From contig CAVSPW010000011.1 of NCBI GenBank assembly GCA_963729935.1, positions 1-64,000 of the forward strand: a stretch of DNA of 64,000 nucleotides, given 5' to 3'. The notes below the pieces were generated by a model. That model saw only the letters and a program-made list of their open reading frames with translations, was not told the origin of the DNA and ran no database searches. The stretch comes from CAIKMD01 sp963729935 (GTDB taxonomy: Bacteria > Pseudomonadota > Alphaproteobacteria > ATCC43930 > CGMCC-115725). Positions 56,572 through 64,000 of the stretch are shown here, piece by piece (within the stretch, counting starts at the first letter, position 1; every line of letters begins with the position of its first letter). A program made the translations under genes and the position numbers.

Positions 56572-58548
56572 TCATACGTCGAGGTCGCGTGCGAATTTGG
56601 CGTTCTTCTGGATGAACTCGAAGCGCAATTCGGGCTTCCTCCCCATCAGGCTTTCCACAAGCTCGACCGTGTTCTTGTAATCGCGCTCCTTGGTCGGCGG
56701 CAGCTTCACGCGCAAGAGGGTCCGCTTCTTTGGGTCCATGGTCGTGTCGCGCAGATAGCGCGCCGGCATCTCGCCGAGGCCCTTGAAGCGGCTGATCTCG
56801 ACTTTGCCTTTGTTCGCGGGAAAGCTGGATTTCATCAGCTCGTCTTTATGGGCATCGTCTCGCGCGTAATGCGTGGTCTCGCCCTGGCTCAGGCGATAGA
56901 GCGGCGGGACGGCGAGGAACAAATGTCCCGACATGACCAATGCGGGCATCTCGCGGAAGAAAAACGTCATCAGCAGCGACGCGATATGCGCGCCGTCGAC
57001 ATCGGCATCGGTCATGATGATGACGCGCTCATAGCGCAACTTGTCTTCCTGATAGCGTTCGCCCGAGCCGGCGCCGAGGGCGAGAACGAGGTCCGCCAGC
57101 TCCTGATTCGCGCGCAGCCGGTCGCTGCTCGCCGAGGCGACGTTGAGAATCTTGCCGCGCAAGGGCAGGATCGCTTGCGTGTCGCGTTCGCGCGCTTGCT
57201 TGGCCGAGCCGCCGGCGCTGTCGCCCTCGACGAGGAAAATCTCGGTGCCTTCCGCGCTCGAACGGCTGCAATCGGCGAGCTTGCCCGGCAGGCGCAGTTT
57301 CCGCGTTGCGGTTTTGCGCTCGAGATCCTTCTCCTGGCGGCGGCGAACGCGCTCTTCGGCGCGCTCGATCACCGCGTCGAGCAGGCTGTGCGCGCTGGTC
57401 GGGTCGTCGGTCAACCAATGATCGAAGCGGTCCTTCAGCGCGCCTTCGACCAGCCTCGCGGCCTCGGGCGAGGAGAGGCGCTCCTTGGTCTGGCCCTGGA
57501 ATTGCGGATCGCGGATGAAGATCGAGAGGATGACTGCGGCGCCTTCCATCACGTCTTCGGCGGTGATCTGCTGCGCGCGGCGGTTGCCGGTCAGCTCGCC
57601 ATAGGCTTTGAGGCTGCGCGTCAGGGCGGCGCGCAAGCCTGCCTCATGCGTCCCGCCGTCAGGCGTCGGCACCGTGTTGCAAAAGGAAGCGGTCGAGCCT
57701 TCGCGATCGACCGGCCAAGCGATTGCCCATTCGGCCCGTCCGCTCCCATTGAGCTCGGCTTCGCCCTCGAAGGCACGCGGCGTGACCGTCTCACGGCCAT
57801 CGAGCGTCGCTTGGAGGTAATCGGCAAGCCCGCCGGGAAAGTGAAGGCGCTCCCCCTGCGGCACGTCCTCGGGCCGCGGAAGCGCCGGGTCGCACCACCA
57901 GCGAATCTCGACGCCGCGAAACAGATAGGCTTTGCCGCGCGCCATGCGATAGATCGGCGCGGGCTTGAAATGGAGGTTGCCGAAAATCTCGGCATCGGGA
58001 TGGAAGCGGATCGCCGTGCCGCGCTTGTTCTGCGTCGAACCCAATTCCTTGATCTTGGTCTTGGGCTTGCCGCGGCTGTATTCCTGCGTATAGATCTTGC
58101 GGTCGCGCGCCACTTCGACCGACAGCTTGTCGCTCAGCGCATTCACCACCGAGACGCCGACACCGTGCAGACCGCCCGAGGTCTTATAGGCGTCGCCGCC
58201 GAACTTGCCGCCCGAATGCAGCATGGTCAGGATGACTTCGAGCGCCGAGGTCTTGGGGAATTTCGGATGCGGATCGACCGGAATCCCGCGGCCATTGTCG
58301 CGCACGACGACGCTGCCATCGGCGTGCAGCTCGAGCTCGATGCGGCTGGCGTGGCCGGCGACCGCTTCGTCCATCGCATTGTCGAGGACTTCGGCAACGA
58401 GATGGTGGAGCGCGCGCTCGTCCGTCCCGCCGATATACATCCCGGGCCTGCGGCGAACCGGCTCGAGCCCTTCGAGGACTTCGATGTCCTTGGCGGAATA
58501 GCCGGAAGGGCTCTTGCGGGCGGCGTTGTCGTCGAAAAGATCGGGCAT
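56572..58548 (-). CDS. parE: DNA topoisomerase IV subunit B (ParE)
   Basis: A 658-residue type IIA topoisomerase ATPase subunit. It has the GHKL ATP site (VLDNAMDEAV and GRGIPVDPHPK), GGLHGVGVSVVNALS (ATP lid), the transducer, and the Toprim domain with EGDSAGGSAKQAR and DADVDGAHI. The short N-terminus (LFDDNAARKSPSGYSAKDIEVLEGLEPVRRRPGMYIGG in sections) and the overall length favour ParE over GyrB, which is usually about 800 residues. It decatenates daughter chromosomes with ParC. No clear Shine-Dalgarno precedes ATG 58548, and an in-frame ATG/alternative lies 13 codons upstream. Confidence 0.92.
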   Translation of the reverse strand: MPDLFDDNAARKSPSGYSAKDIEVLEGLEPVRRRPGMYIGGTDERALHHLVAEVLDNAMDEAVAGHASRIELELHADGSVVVRDNGRGIPVDPHPKFPKTSALEVILTMLHSGGKFGGDAYKTSGGLHGVGVSVVNALSDKLSVEVARDRKIYTQEYSRGKPKTKIKELGSTQNKRGTAIRFHPDAEIFGNLHFKPAPIYRMARGKAYLFRGVEIRWWCDPALPRPEDVPQGERLHFPGGLADYLQATLDGRETVTPRAFEGEAELNGSGRAEWAIAWPVDREGSTASFCNTVPTPDGGTHEAGLRAALTRSLKAYGELTGNRRAQQITAEDVMEGAAVILSIFIRDPQFQGQTKERLSSPEAARLVEGALKDRFDHWLTDDPTSAHSLLDAVIERAEERVRRRQEKDLERKTATRKLRLPGKLADCSRSSAEGTEIFLVEGDSAGGSAKQARERDTQAILPLRGKILNVASASSDRLRANQELADLVLALGAGSGERYQEDKLRYERVIIMTDADVDGAHIASLLMTFFFREMPALVMSGHLFLAVPPLYRLSQGETTHYARDDAHKDELMKSSFPANKGKVEISRFKGLGEMPARYLRDTTMDPKKRTLLRVKLPPTKERDYKNTVELVESLMGRKPELRFEFIQKNAKFARDLDV

Positions 58549-58647
58549 GGCGCGACTATAAGAAAGGAAAACTCTGGCGACAAGCAAGATACAGGGTGGT
58601 GCCAGTGGTCATCCTACAATATCTTGTAGACTTTGCAGGAGGTCGCG

Positions 58648-59043
58648 ATGACCGATAACAGCCGGTCCCGGGCGCGGGACAATCCAGCTTTGCGCACCAT
58701 CGCCATGCCTGCCGATGCCAACCCGGCCGGCGACATCTTCGGCGGCTGGGTGCTGTCACAGATGGATCTCGCCGGCGGCGTCATCGCCCACCGCTACGCG
58801 CAAGGACGCTGCGCCACCGTGGCCGTTACCGGCATGACGTTTCACTTGCCGGTCTTCGTCGGCGATGAGGTGAGTTGCTATGCCGAGATCGTCAAGACCG
58901 GCCGGACCTCGATTACCGTGAAGATCGAGAGCTGGGTGCAGCGGAACATGACCGGCGAATGCGTGAAGGTGACCGAAGGAACTTTCACCTATGTCGCGAT
59001 CGGCCCCGATCGCAAGCCCCGCCCGCTGCCGGCAAAGAGCTGA
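58648..59043 (+). CDS. YciA-like hotdog acyl-CoA thioesterase
   Basis: A 131-residue single hotdog-domain thioesterase. The N-terminal PALRTIAMPADANPAGDIFGG and GWVLSQMDLAGGVIAHRYA match YciA/Acot-type enzymes, with Asn and Asp of the NPAGDIFGGW...D motif forming the active site. It hydrolyses various acyl-CoAs in the cytoplasm. GGAGG lies before ATG 58648. It diverges from parE with a 99-bp intergenic region and is followed 74 bp later by a dienelactone hydrolase. Confidence 0.93.
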   Translation: MTDNSRSRARDNPALRTIAMPADANPAGDIFGGWVLSQMDLAGGVIAHRYAQGRCATVAVTGMTFHLPVFVGDEVSCYAEIVKTGRTSITVKIESWVQRNMTGECVKVTEGTFTYVAIGPDRKPRPLPAKS

Positions 59044-59117
59044 ATTCCTCACGCAGCTGTTACGTCCTGCGGCGGCAGATCACTGGCATTCTGGCGCCGC
59101 CAAAGGGAGGTCGCGTC

Positions 59118-59978
59118 GTGGATCAAAAAATCATCGAACTCTATGACGATTTCACCCATCGGCACCTCGACCGGCGGCTGTTCCTGGAGCAACTCACCCG
59201 ATTGGTGGGATCGAGCGCCGTCTCGGTCGGCTTGATGGCGGGTCTGCGCTCCAATTATGCAATGGCCGAAACCATCGCCGCCGACGATGCGAGGCTCAGC
59301 ACCGGTCATGTCGTCATGCCGGGCTCGGCCGGCGCGGTGAAGGCTTACCTCGCGCGGCCAAAAGGTGAAGCGAAGCTGCCGGGCGTCGTCGTCATCCACC
59401 AGAATCGCGGCCTCAACCCGCATATCGAAGACGTGACGCGCCGCGTCGCGCTGGAAAATTACGTGGCGGTCGGCGTCGATTGCCTGTCGGCGCTGGGCGG
59501 GACGCCGCGCGATGAAGACAAGGCGATGGCCGAATTCGGCAAGCTCACCGCCGCTGTCGCGATTGCCGAGCTCGTCCAAGCCGTCGCCTTCCTCAAAGCG
59601 CGGCCCGATGTCGACGGCAAGCTCGGCGTCATCGGCTTTTGCTGGGGCGGCGGCATGGTCAACCGGCTCGTCGAAGCCACGCCCGATCTGAACGCGGGTG
59701 TCGCCTTCTATGGCGTCGCGCCGCCTTTGGATCAGGTGGCGAAGATCAAGGCGGCGATGCTCTTGCATTATGCCGGGCTCGACGCACGCGTGGGCACGAC
59801 GCGGCCCGGCTATGAAGCCGCTTTGAGAGCCGCGGGCGTTGCCTTCACGAGCTACACCTATGACGGCGCAAACCACGCCTTTTTCGACGACACCAGCGGG
59901 GGACGCTACAACCCCGGCGCGGCAAAGCTCGCCTGGGAACGCACCAAGGATTTTTTCGCCACGCATCTGAAGGCTTGA
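59118..59978 (+). CDS. Dienelactone hydrolase family protein with N-terminal leader
   Basis: A 286-residue enzyme starting at GTG 59118, which has AAAGGGAGG upstream. Residues 1-50 form a leader: a conserved DQKIIELYDDFTHRHLDRR segment, then RRLFLEQL and a hydrophobic stretch ending NYAMAE, which resembles a weak Tat-type signal. The DLH domain follows, with Cys175 in GFCWGGG, the acid in YAGLDARVG and the histidine in YDGANHAF. It hydrolyses dienelactone-like compounds. The leader suggests export, but the RR-x-F-L motif is not a perfect Tat motif. Confidence 0.87.
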   Translation: MDQKIIELYDDFTHRHLDRRLFLEQLTRLVGSSAVSVGLMAGLRSNYAMAETIAADDARLSTGHVVMPGSAGAVKAYLARPKGEAKLPGVVVIHQNRGLNPHIEDVTRRVALENYVAVGVDCLSALGGTPRDEDKAMAEFGKLTAAVAIAELVQAVAFLKARPDVDGKLGVIGFCWGGGMVNRLVEATPDLNAGVAFYGVAPPLDQVAKIKAAMLLHYAGLDARVGTTRPGYEAALRAAGVAFTSYTYDGANHAFFDDTSGGRYNPGAAKLAWERTKDFFATHLKA

Positions 59979-60117
59979 CGCATAAGCGTGCGAAGCCGCG
60001 CCGGGCCGCCAGGCGCGGCGGCGTCACATATGTGGCGCAGATGCCCCAATTCGTCGCATGGATGCCGGATTCGATGACCAGAATAGGACCGCGTCTCCAT
60101 TTCTGGAAAGTTCGATC

Positions 60118-60687
60118 ATGCTTCGCTCGAGAGCCGTGCCGCTCTGTGTTTCGATACTGGTCGCGTTCGATTTGCTCGCTTGGGGCGGGGCGATCGCGTA
60201 TCGATACGCCGATGCCTCGACGCCGCCTTCGGCCGCGCCGGCTCCCATCCTCGCGGGCACGGCGTCCTATTACGGCGAGCATTGGCAGGGCCGCAAGACG
60301 GCGAGCGGGTCGCGGTTCGATCTTCGCCGGCTCACCGCCGCGCATCGCAGCCTGCCGCTCAACACGCGCGTTCGCGTGACCAACCTTGAAAACGCGAAAT
60401 CCGTGACCGTTTTGATCAACGATCGCGGGCCCTATGTCGATGGCCGCGTCATCGATCTCTCGACCGCGGCCGCGCGGCGTCTCGGGATGGTCGAGGAGGG
60501 GCTGGCGCCCGTGCGGATTGCGGTCGTTGCGCCGCCGCCGGGCGCGAGCGCACCTGTCATCGCCAATGCGAAAGAGCCCGGTCATCGCGCCGCGTATGGC
60601 TTTCCCGCCATCAGCGGGGCCGCCGCCATGGCGGTCCTGATCGCCTCGCTCGGGTTGGCGTGGCGCGCTCGCGCCTGGCGGCGCTGA
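60118..60687 (+). CDS. RlpA-like double-psi beta-barrel protein, membrane-anchored
   Basis: A 189-residue protein with a RlpA DPBB domain (about 45-135). Markers are GTASYYGEHWQGRKTASG, LPLNTRVRVTNLENAKSV and INDRGPYVDGRVIDLS, with the aspartate of NDRGP conserved. Canonical RlpA is a lipoprotein lytic transglycosylase for naked glycan strands. Here the N-terminal hydrophobic segment has no lipobox cysteine and looks like a signal anchor, and a second hydrophobic helix (AAMAVLIASLGLAW) sits at the very C-terminus. No SPOR domain is present. GGAAAG precedes ATG 60118; the frame is open 20 codons further upstream. Confidence 0.85.
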   Translation: MLRSRAVPLCVSILVAFDLLAWGGAIAYRYADASTPPSAAPAPILAGTASYYGEHWQGRKTASGSRFDLRRLTAAHRSLPLNTRVRVTNLENAKSVTVLINDRGPYVDGRVIDLSTAAARRLGMVEEGLAPVRIAVVAPPPGASAPVIANAKEPGHRAAYGFPAISGAAAMAVLIASLGLAWRARAWRR

Positions 60688-60745
60688 GTTCGACCGATCG
60701 CGCATGTGAAGCGCGCCAGTGCGGGCACTTCTTCCGCCAAAGCAA

Positions 60746-60775
60746 ACGCCCCTTCCGATCTCTCGGAAGGGGCGT
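60746..60775 (-). terminator. Intrinsic terminator of glnA
   Basis: Perfect 13-base arms ACGCCCCTTCCGA (60746-60758) and TCGGAAGGGGCGT (60763-60775) around a four-base loop. On the minus strand the stem is followed by TTGCTTTGG, moderately T-rich. It lies between the convergent rlpA-like and glnA genes and may work in both directions. Confidence 0.8.
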
Positions 60776-60810
60776 CGCATTCTTGGATCGGATCAAATCG
60801 GTCGTGCCGA

Positions 60811-62226
60811 TCAGACCGAGTAATACATCTCGAACTCGATCGGGTGCGGCGTGTGCTCGAACTTGTAGATCTCTTCCCATTTGAGATCGATGTAAGCGTC
60901 GAGGAAGTCCTTGGTGAACACGTCGCCCTTGGTGAGGAAGGCGTGATCGGCCTGCAGATTGGTGACGGCTTCGCGAAGCGAGCCGCACACCGTCGGCACG
61001 TCTTTCAGCTCCTCGGGTGGCAGGTCATAGAGGTTCTTGTCCATCGGCTCGCCGGGATGGATGCGGTTCTGGACGCCGTCAATGCCGGCCATGAGCATGG
61101 CCGCGAAGCCCAGATAGGGGTTGGCGGCGGGATCCGGGAACCGGACCTCGACGCGTTTTCCCTTCGGGCTCGAGACGATCGGAATGCGGCAAGAGGCCGA
61201 GCGGTTGCGGGCGGAATAGGCGAGCAGCACCGGCGCCTCGAAGCCCGGGATCAGCCGCTTGTAGCTGTTCGTCGTCGGGTTGGTGAGGGCGTTGATCGCC
61301 TTCGCGTGCTTGATGATCCCGCCGATATAGTAGAGCGCGAACTCCGAGAGATCCGCGTAGCCCGTGCCGGCGAAGAGTGGCTTGTCGCCTTTCCAGATCG
61401 ACTGGTGCACATGCATGCCCGAGCCGTTGTCGCCCTTGATCGGCTTCGGCATGAAGGTCGCCGTCTTGCCGTATTGGTGCGCGACGTTGTGCACGCAGTA
61501 TTTGTAGATCTGCATGCCGTCGGCGCCCTTGGTGAGCGTCGAGAACTCGGCGCCGAGCTCGTGCTGCGAGGGCGCCACCTCGTGGTGGTGCTTTTCGACC
61601 GCCAGACCCATCTCCAGCATCGTCGAGAGCATCTCGGCGCGCAGATCGGAAGCCCCGTCCACCGGCGGCACCGGGAAATAGCCGCCCTTGATCGGCGGGC
61701 GGTGACCCGTATTGCCGTCGGGATATTTCTTGTCGGAGACGTAGGGGCCTTCCTCGCTGTCGACCTCGTAGAACGAGGTGTTCATCGCGTTCTTGTAGCG
61801 CACGTCGTCGAACACGAAGAATTCCGCTTCCGGACCGAAATAGGCCACGTCGCCGATGCCGGAGGAGACCACGTATTTCTCGGCCTTTTTCGCGATCGAA
61901 CGCGGATCCCGGCCGTAGGGCTGGCCCGTGCCCGGTTCATGCACGTCGCAGAAGACGATGAGCTGAGTCTGGGCTGCGAAAGGGTCGAGAACCGCCGTGG
62001 CGCAATCGGGCATCAGCACCATGTCGCTTTCGTTGATCGCTTTCCATCCGGCGATCGACGATCCGTCGAACATCACCCCGCCGGCCAGGAAGTCTGCTGA
62101 GATGGTTCTGATATGATGGGACAAGTGTTGCCACTTGCCGCGTGGATCCGTGAAGCGAAAATCGACGTATTTGACGTCGTGCTCCTTGATCATATCGAGA
62201 ACTTTTTGGATTGCGGCATCCGCCAT
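60811..62226 (-). CDS. glnA: Glutamine synthetase, type I
   Basis: A 471-residue GS-I-beta enzyme that makes glutamine from glutamate, ammonia and ATP as a dodecamer. Conserved segments are DPRGKWQHL near the start, the latch MFDGSSIAGW, the metal-binding YFGPEAEFFVFD, KHHHEVAPSQHELG, and NRSASCRIP. The adenylylation tyrosine is Tyr400 in KNLYDLPPE, so activity should be under GlnE/GlnB control. It follows glnB by 65 bp on the same strand, the normal alphaproteobacterial order. A strong hairpin terminator follows. Confidence 0.98.
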   Translation of the reverse strand: MADAAIQKVLDMIKEHDVKYVDFRFTDPRGKWQHLSHHIRTISADFLAGGVMFDGSSIAGWKAINESDMVLMPDCATAVLDPFAAQTQLIVFCDVHEPGTGQPYGRDPRSIAKKAEKYVVSSGIGDVAYFGPEAEFFVFDDVRYKNAMNTSFYEVDSEEGPYVSDKKYPDGNTGHRPPIKGGYFPVPPVDGASDLRAEMLSTMLEMGLAVEKHHHEVAPSQHELGAEFSTLTKGADGMQIYKYCVHNVAHQYGKTATFMPKPIKGDNGSGMHVHQSIWKGDKPLFAGTGYADLSEFALYYIGGIIKHAKAINALTNPTTNSYKRLIPGFEAPVLLAYSARNRSASCRIPIVSSPKGKRVEVRFPDPAANPYLGFAAMLMAGIDGVQNRIHPGEPMDKNLYDLPPEELKDVPTVCGSLREAVTNLQADHAFLTKGDVFTKDFLDAYIDLKWEEIYKFEHTPHPIEFEMYYSV

Positions 62227-62291
62227 AGTGTATTCCCTTCGTTGCTGGACCTTCGTCTCTTCTTACACGCCCCCCATTCGCGCCGCGACGG

Positions 62292-62630
62292 CTAAATGGC
62301 GTCGACGCCCTTCTCGCCGGTGCGGATGCGGATGGCTTCGTCGACGGTCGTGACGAAGATTTTCCCGTCGCCGATGCGGCCGGTACGTGCCGCGTGCTGT
62401 ATGGCTTCGATGGCGCGCTCCAAGAGAGCGTCGTCCATCACGACTTCGATCTTCACCTTGGGGAGAAAATCGACCACGTATTCGGCGCCCCGATAGAGTT
62501 CGGTATGGCCCTTCTGACGGCCGAAGCCTTTGGCCTCGGTCACGGTGATGCCCTGGATGCCGACCTCGTGAAGAGCTTCTTTGACTTCGTCGAGTTTGAA
62601 CGGCTTGATGATTGCTTCGACTTTCTTCAT
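62292..62630 (-). CDS. glnB: Nitrogen regulatory protein P-II
   Basis: A 112-residue PII signal-transduction protein. The uridylylation site Tyr51 is in the T-loop (LYRGAEYVVDFLPKVK), the N-terminus MKKVEAIIKPFKLDEVKEAL is canonical and the B-loop is TGRIGDGKIFV. It senses 2-oxoglutarate, ATP/ADP and, through uridylylation, glutamine, and steers GlnE and NtrB. ATG 62630 is fixed by homology; the open frame extends 50 codons upstream. glnA follows. GlnB rather than GlnK is favoured because no amtB is next to it. Confidence 0.97.
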   Translation of the reverse strand: MKKVEAIIKPFKLDEVKEALHEVGIQGITVTEAKGFGRQKGHTELYRGAEYVVDFLPKVKIEVVMDDALLERAIEAIQHAARTGRIGDGKIFVTTVDEAIRIRTGEKGVDAI

Positions 62631-62890
62631 GGGATGTCCGCCTATCTGCGATTGCGCCACAGCCGGCGAATGTCGCCGGTCGCCTCTGCCGGTTAAGCAC
62701 GAGCCATGCCAGACGACAAACTCCGCCTCGTTTGACTTGGCGCGTCGAGACCAATAGCGAACGCCGTAAAGCGAGTCCATAAAATAGGCAATATGCTCTT
62801 AATATAGGCAAATTCGGGCGCCTCAAGTTCGATTGTCCGTATCTCACTGTGCAGATTTAAAGCAAGAGCTGACTGAGGGGAACGCAACCG
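62631..62890. promoter_or_regulatory. Divergent region between glnB and the VanA-like gene
   Basis: This 260-bp region should hold the glnB-glnA promoter (leftward) and the promoter of the Rieske oxygenase (rightward). An AT-rich core at 62777-62815 contains two copies of ATAGGCAA, 20 bp apart. I searched both strands for an RpoN -24/-12 pattern and found none convincing. Confidence 0.5.
62784..62811. repeat. Two ATAGGCAA direct repeats 20 bp apart
   Basis: ATAGGCAA occurs at 62784-62791 and at 62804-62811, a spacing close to two helical turns, inside the AT-rich core of the glnB promoter region. This fits two same-face protein-binding half-sites. The regulator is unknown. Confidence 0.45.
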
Positions 62891-63934
62891 ATGTATCTAA
62901 GAAATTGCTGGTACGTCGCGGCCTGGGATCGCGAAATCGGACGTAAGCCCTTTGCCCGCATAATCTTGGGCGAACCCATCGTTTTCTATCGCCGCGAGAA
63001 CGGTGAACCGGTCGCGCTCGAGGATCGATGCTGTCATCGGCACCTCCCCTTGTCCCTGGGCCAGCTCGAGGGCGACAGGTTGCGCTGCCACTACCACGGG
63101 CTCTGCTTTGATGGGAGCGGGGCGTGCGTCGAGATCCCCGGCCAGGCGCAGATGCCGTCCGGCGCGCGTATTCGCTCTTATCCCCTCATCGAGCGCTTCA
63201 GCTGGCTTTGGATCTGGATGGGCGATCCCGCGCGTGCGGATCCCGCGCTCATTCCCGACTGGTGGTGGGCCGATCATCCCGAATGGGCCTGCGCCAGGCC
63301 GGACATGATCCATGTCAAGTGCAACTATCAGCTCATCAACGACAACGTGCTCGACGTGACGCATCTCGTCTATGTCCATGCGAGCTCCATCGGCAACAAG
63401 GCGATCAACGATTTTCCGGCGATCACCGAACGCGAGGGAAACCTGGTTCGCCTGACGCGCTGGATTCTCGACCGGCCGGCGCCGCCGATGTACCAGGCGG
63501 CCGGAAAATTCGCCGGCAATGTCGATCGCTGGCAGATCGTCGAACATGTTCCGCCGTGCTTTTCGGTCAATTTCGCGGGCTGCGCCGATGCCGGCACGGG
63601 CGCGCCGCAGGGCAAGCGGGCCAACGGCATCGAACTCATGGCCCTGAGCGCGCCCACCCCCGAAACCGAGGGCACGACGCACTACTTCTTCGCTTTTCCG
63701 CGCAAGTTCGGTTTGGACGATCCGGTGCTGGACAAGGTCTTCAACGTCGATTTCGTCGCCGTCTTTCGCGAGGACGTCGCCGTCCTCGAGGCGCAACAGC
63801 GAATGATGGAATTGCGGCCGAACGCGCCCGCGATCTCGATCAAGGTCGACGCGGCGCCTCTCGCGGCGCGCCGCATCCTCGCGCGCATGATCGCCGGAGA
63901 ACAACCGCCGCCTCCGTCTGAATCGATGGGTTGA
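62891..63934 (+). CDS. Rieske non-heme iron oxygenase, VanA-like single-component type
   Basis: A 347-residue Rieske oxygenase of the vanillate O-demethylase/phthalate-oxygenase-like group. Rieske ligands are Cys47-x-His49 and Cys66-x2-His69 (CCHRHLPLS and CHYHGL). The mononuclear iron site is NDNVLDVTHLVYVH, with Asp and two His. The start YLRNCWYVAAWDREIG is diagnostic for VanA-like alpha subunits, which form trimers without a beta subunit and use a VanB-type reductase. No vanB is visible before the window ends. O-demethylation of a methoxylated aromatic is the best-known reaction; other monooxygenations are possible. Confidence 0.92.
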   Translation: MYLRNCWYVAAWDREIGRKPFARIILGEPIVFYRRENGEPVALEDRCCHRHLPLSLGQLEGDRLRCHYHGLCFDGSGACVEIPGQAQMPSGARIRSYPLIERFSWLWIWMGDPARADPALIPDWWWADHPEWACARPDMIHVKCNYQLINDNVLDVTHLVYVHASSIGNKAINDFPAITEREGNLVRLTRWILDRPAPPMYQAAGKFAGNVDRWQIVEHVPPCFSVNFAGCADAGTGAPQGKRANGIELMALSAPTPETEGTTHYFFAFPRKFGLDDPVLDKVFNVDFVAVFREDVAVLEAQQRMMELRPNAPAISIKVDAAPLAARRILARMIAGEQPPPPSESMG

Positions 63935-63959
63935 GCCGGACGACGTGGCCCGCGCCCGC

Positions 63960-64000
63960 TCAGGGCTTGCCGGCATGTGCGAAGAAATAGACGGTGAGCG
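63960..64000 (-). CDS. 3' end of a leftward gene cut by the window edge
   Basis: Only the last 12 codons and a TGA are present, reading LTVYFFAHAGKP and then stop. The composition looks protein-coding and the stop lies 26 bp past the convergent VanA-like gene, a normal convergent layout. The product cannot be named. Confidence 0.35.
   Translation of the reverse strand, partial: LTVYFFAHAGKP

Noticed and set aside
56434..58629. 731-codon open frame antisense to parE
   Set aside because: It spans parE and part of a binding-protein gene in antisense and shows no domain pattern.
62631..62890. RpoN (-24/-12) promoter for glnB
   Set aside because: Neither strand shows the GG and GC doublets with correct spacing in a convincing context.

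Overview
The window is a GC-rich chromosomal segment, very probably from a soil or aquatic alphaproteobacterium. Pointers are the glnB-glnA pair, an alphaproteobacterial-type parE, and many oxidative catabolic genes (UbiD, Rieske, FAH, CocE and extradiol-dioxygenase families). I cannot name the genus. No rRNA, tRNA, CRISPR array, insertion sequence or phage gene was recognised.

Layout. (1) 0-10 kb is mixed housekeeping: recQ with a small DUF2786-like gene, a DUF1488 gene ahead of an ABC-F ATPase, a plasma-membrane-type H+-ATPase, a short PHA-synthase-like hydrolase and a GT87 membrane protein. (2) 10-20 kb is a symmetrical transport locus. A dipeptide-type ABC importer (two permeases and two ATPases) runs leftwards and its binding protein runs rightwards. 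Each arm ends in one of two paralogous ~565-residue asparaginase-superfamily proteins. (3) 20-24 kb holds a UbiD decarboxylase followed by SDR-type threonine dehydrogenase and 2-amino-3-ketobutyrate CoA ligase. (4) 24-50 kb is a dense catabolic region. It has two ACMSD-type amidohydrolases, a MetE-like methyltransferase, three FAH-family proteins, a LigB-type dioxygenase, a two-subunit Rieske oxygenase, an acyl-CoA-dehydrogenase-fold monooxygenase, a CocE hydrolase, dienelactone hydrolase, an acyl-CoA ligase, a thioesterase, three MDR oxidoreductases, a second UbiD, a VOC protein, an orphan molybdenum hydroxylase large subunit, and a Rieske ferredoxin with its reductase. (5) 50-58 kb holds an RNA helicase, a hydrolase, three tandem orphan solute-binding proteins and parE. 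(6) 58-64 kb holds a thioesterase, a second dienelactone hydrolase, an RlpA-like protein, glnA, glnB, a VanA-like Rieske oxygenase and the edge of one further gene.

How they may work together (inference). The 22-50 kb genes look like a pathway, or several interleaved ones, for an aromatic or heteroaromatic carboxylate. Ring hydroxylation (Rieske, flavin monooxygenase), decarboxylation (UbiD, amidohydrolases), extradiol cleavage (LigB), and C-C hydrolysis or hydration (FAH, DLH) are all represented, plus CoA activation. No conventional transcription factor was recognised among them. The three orphan binding proteins and the dipeptide-type importer could supply substrates.

The most unusual points are two tandem MDR genes that both appear to start at ATT codons behind identically spaced ribosome-binding sites, the divergent asparaginase paralogues around the importer, an FAH homologue missing a metal ligand, and a set of orphan subunits (binding proteins without a transporter, a CoxL without CoxM or CoxS).
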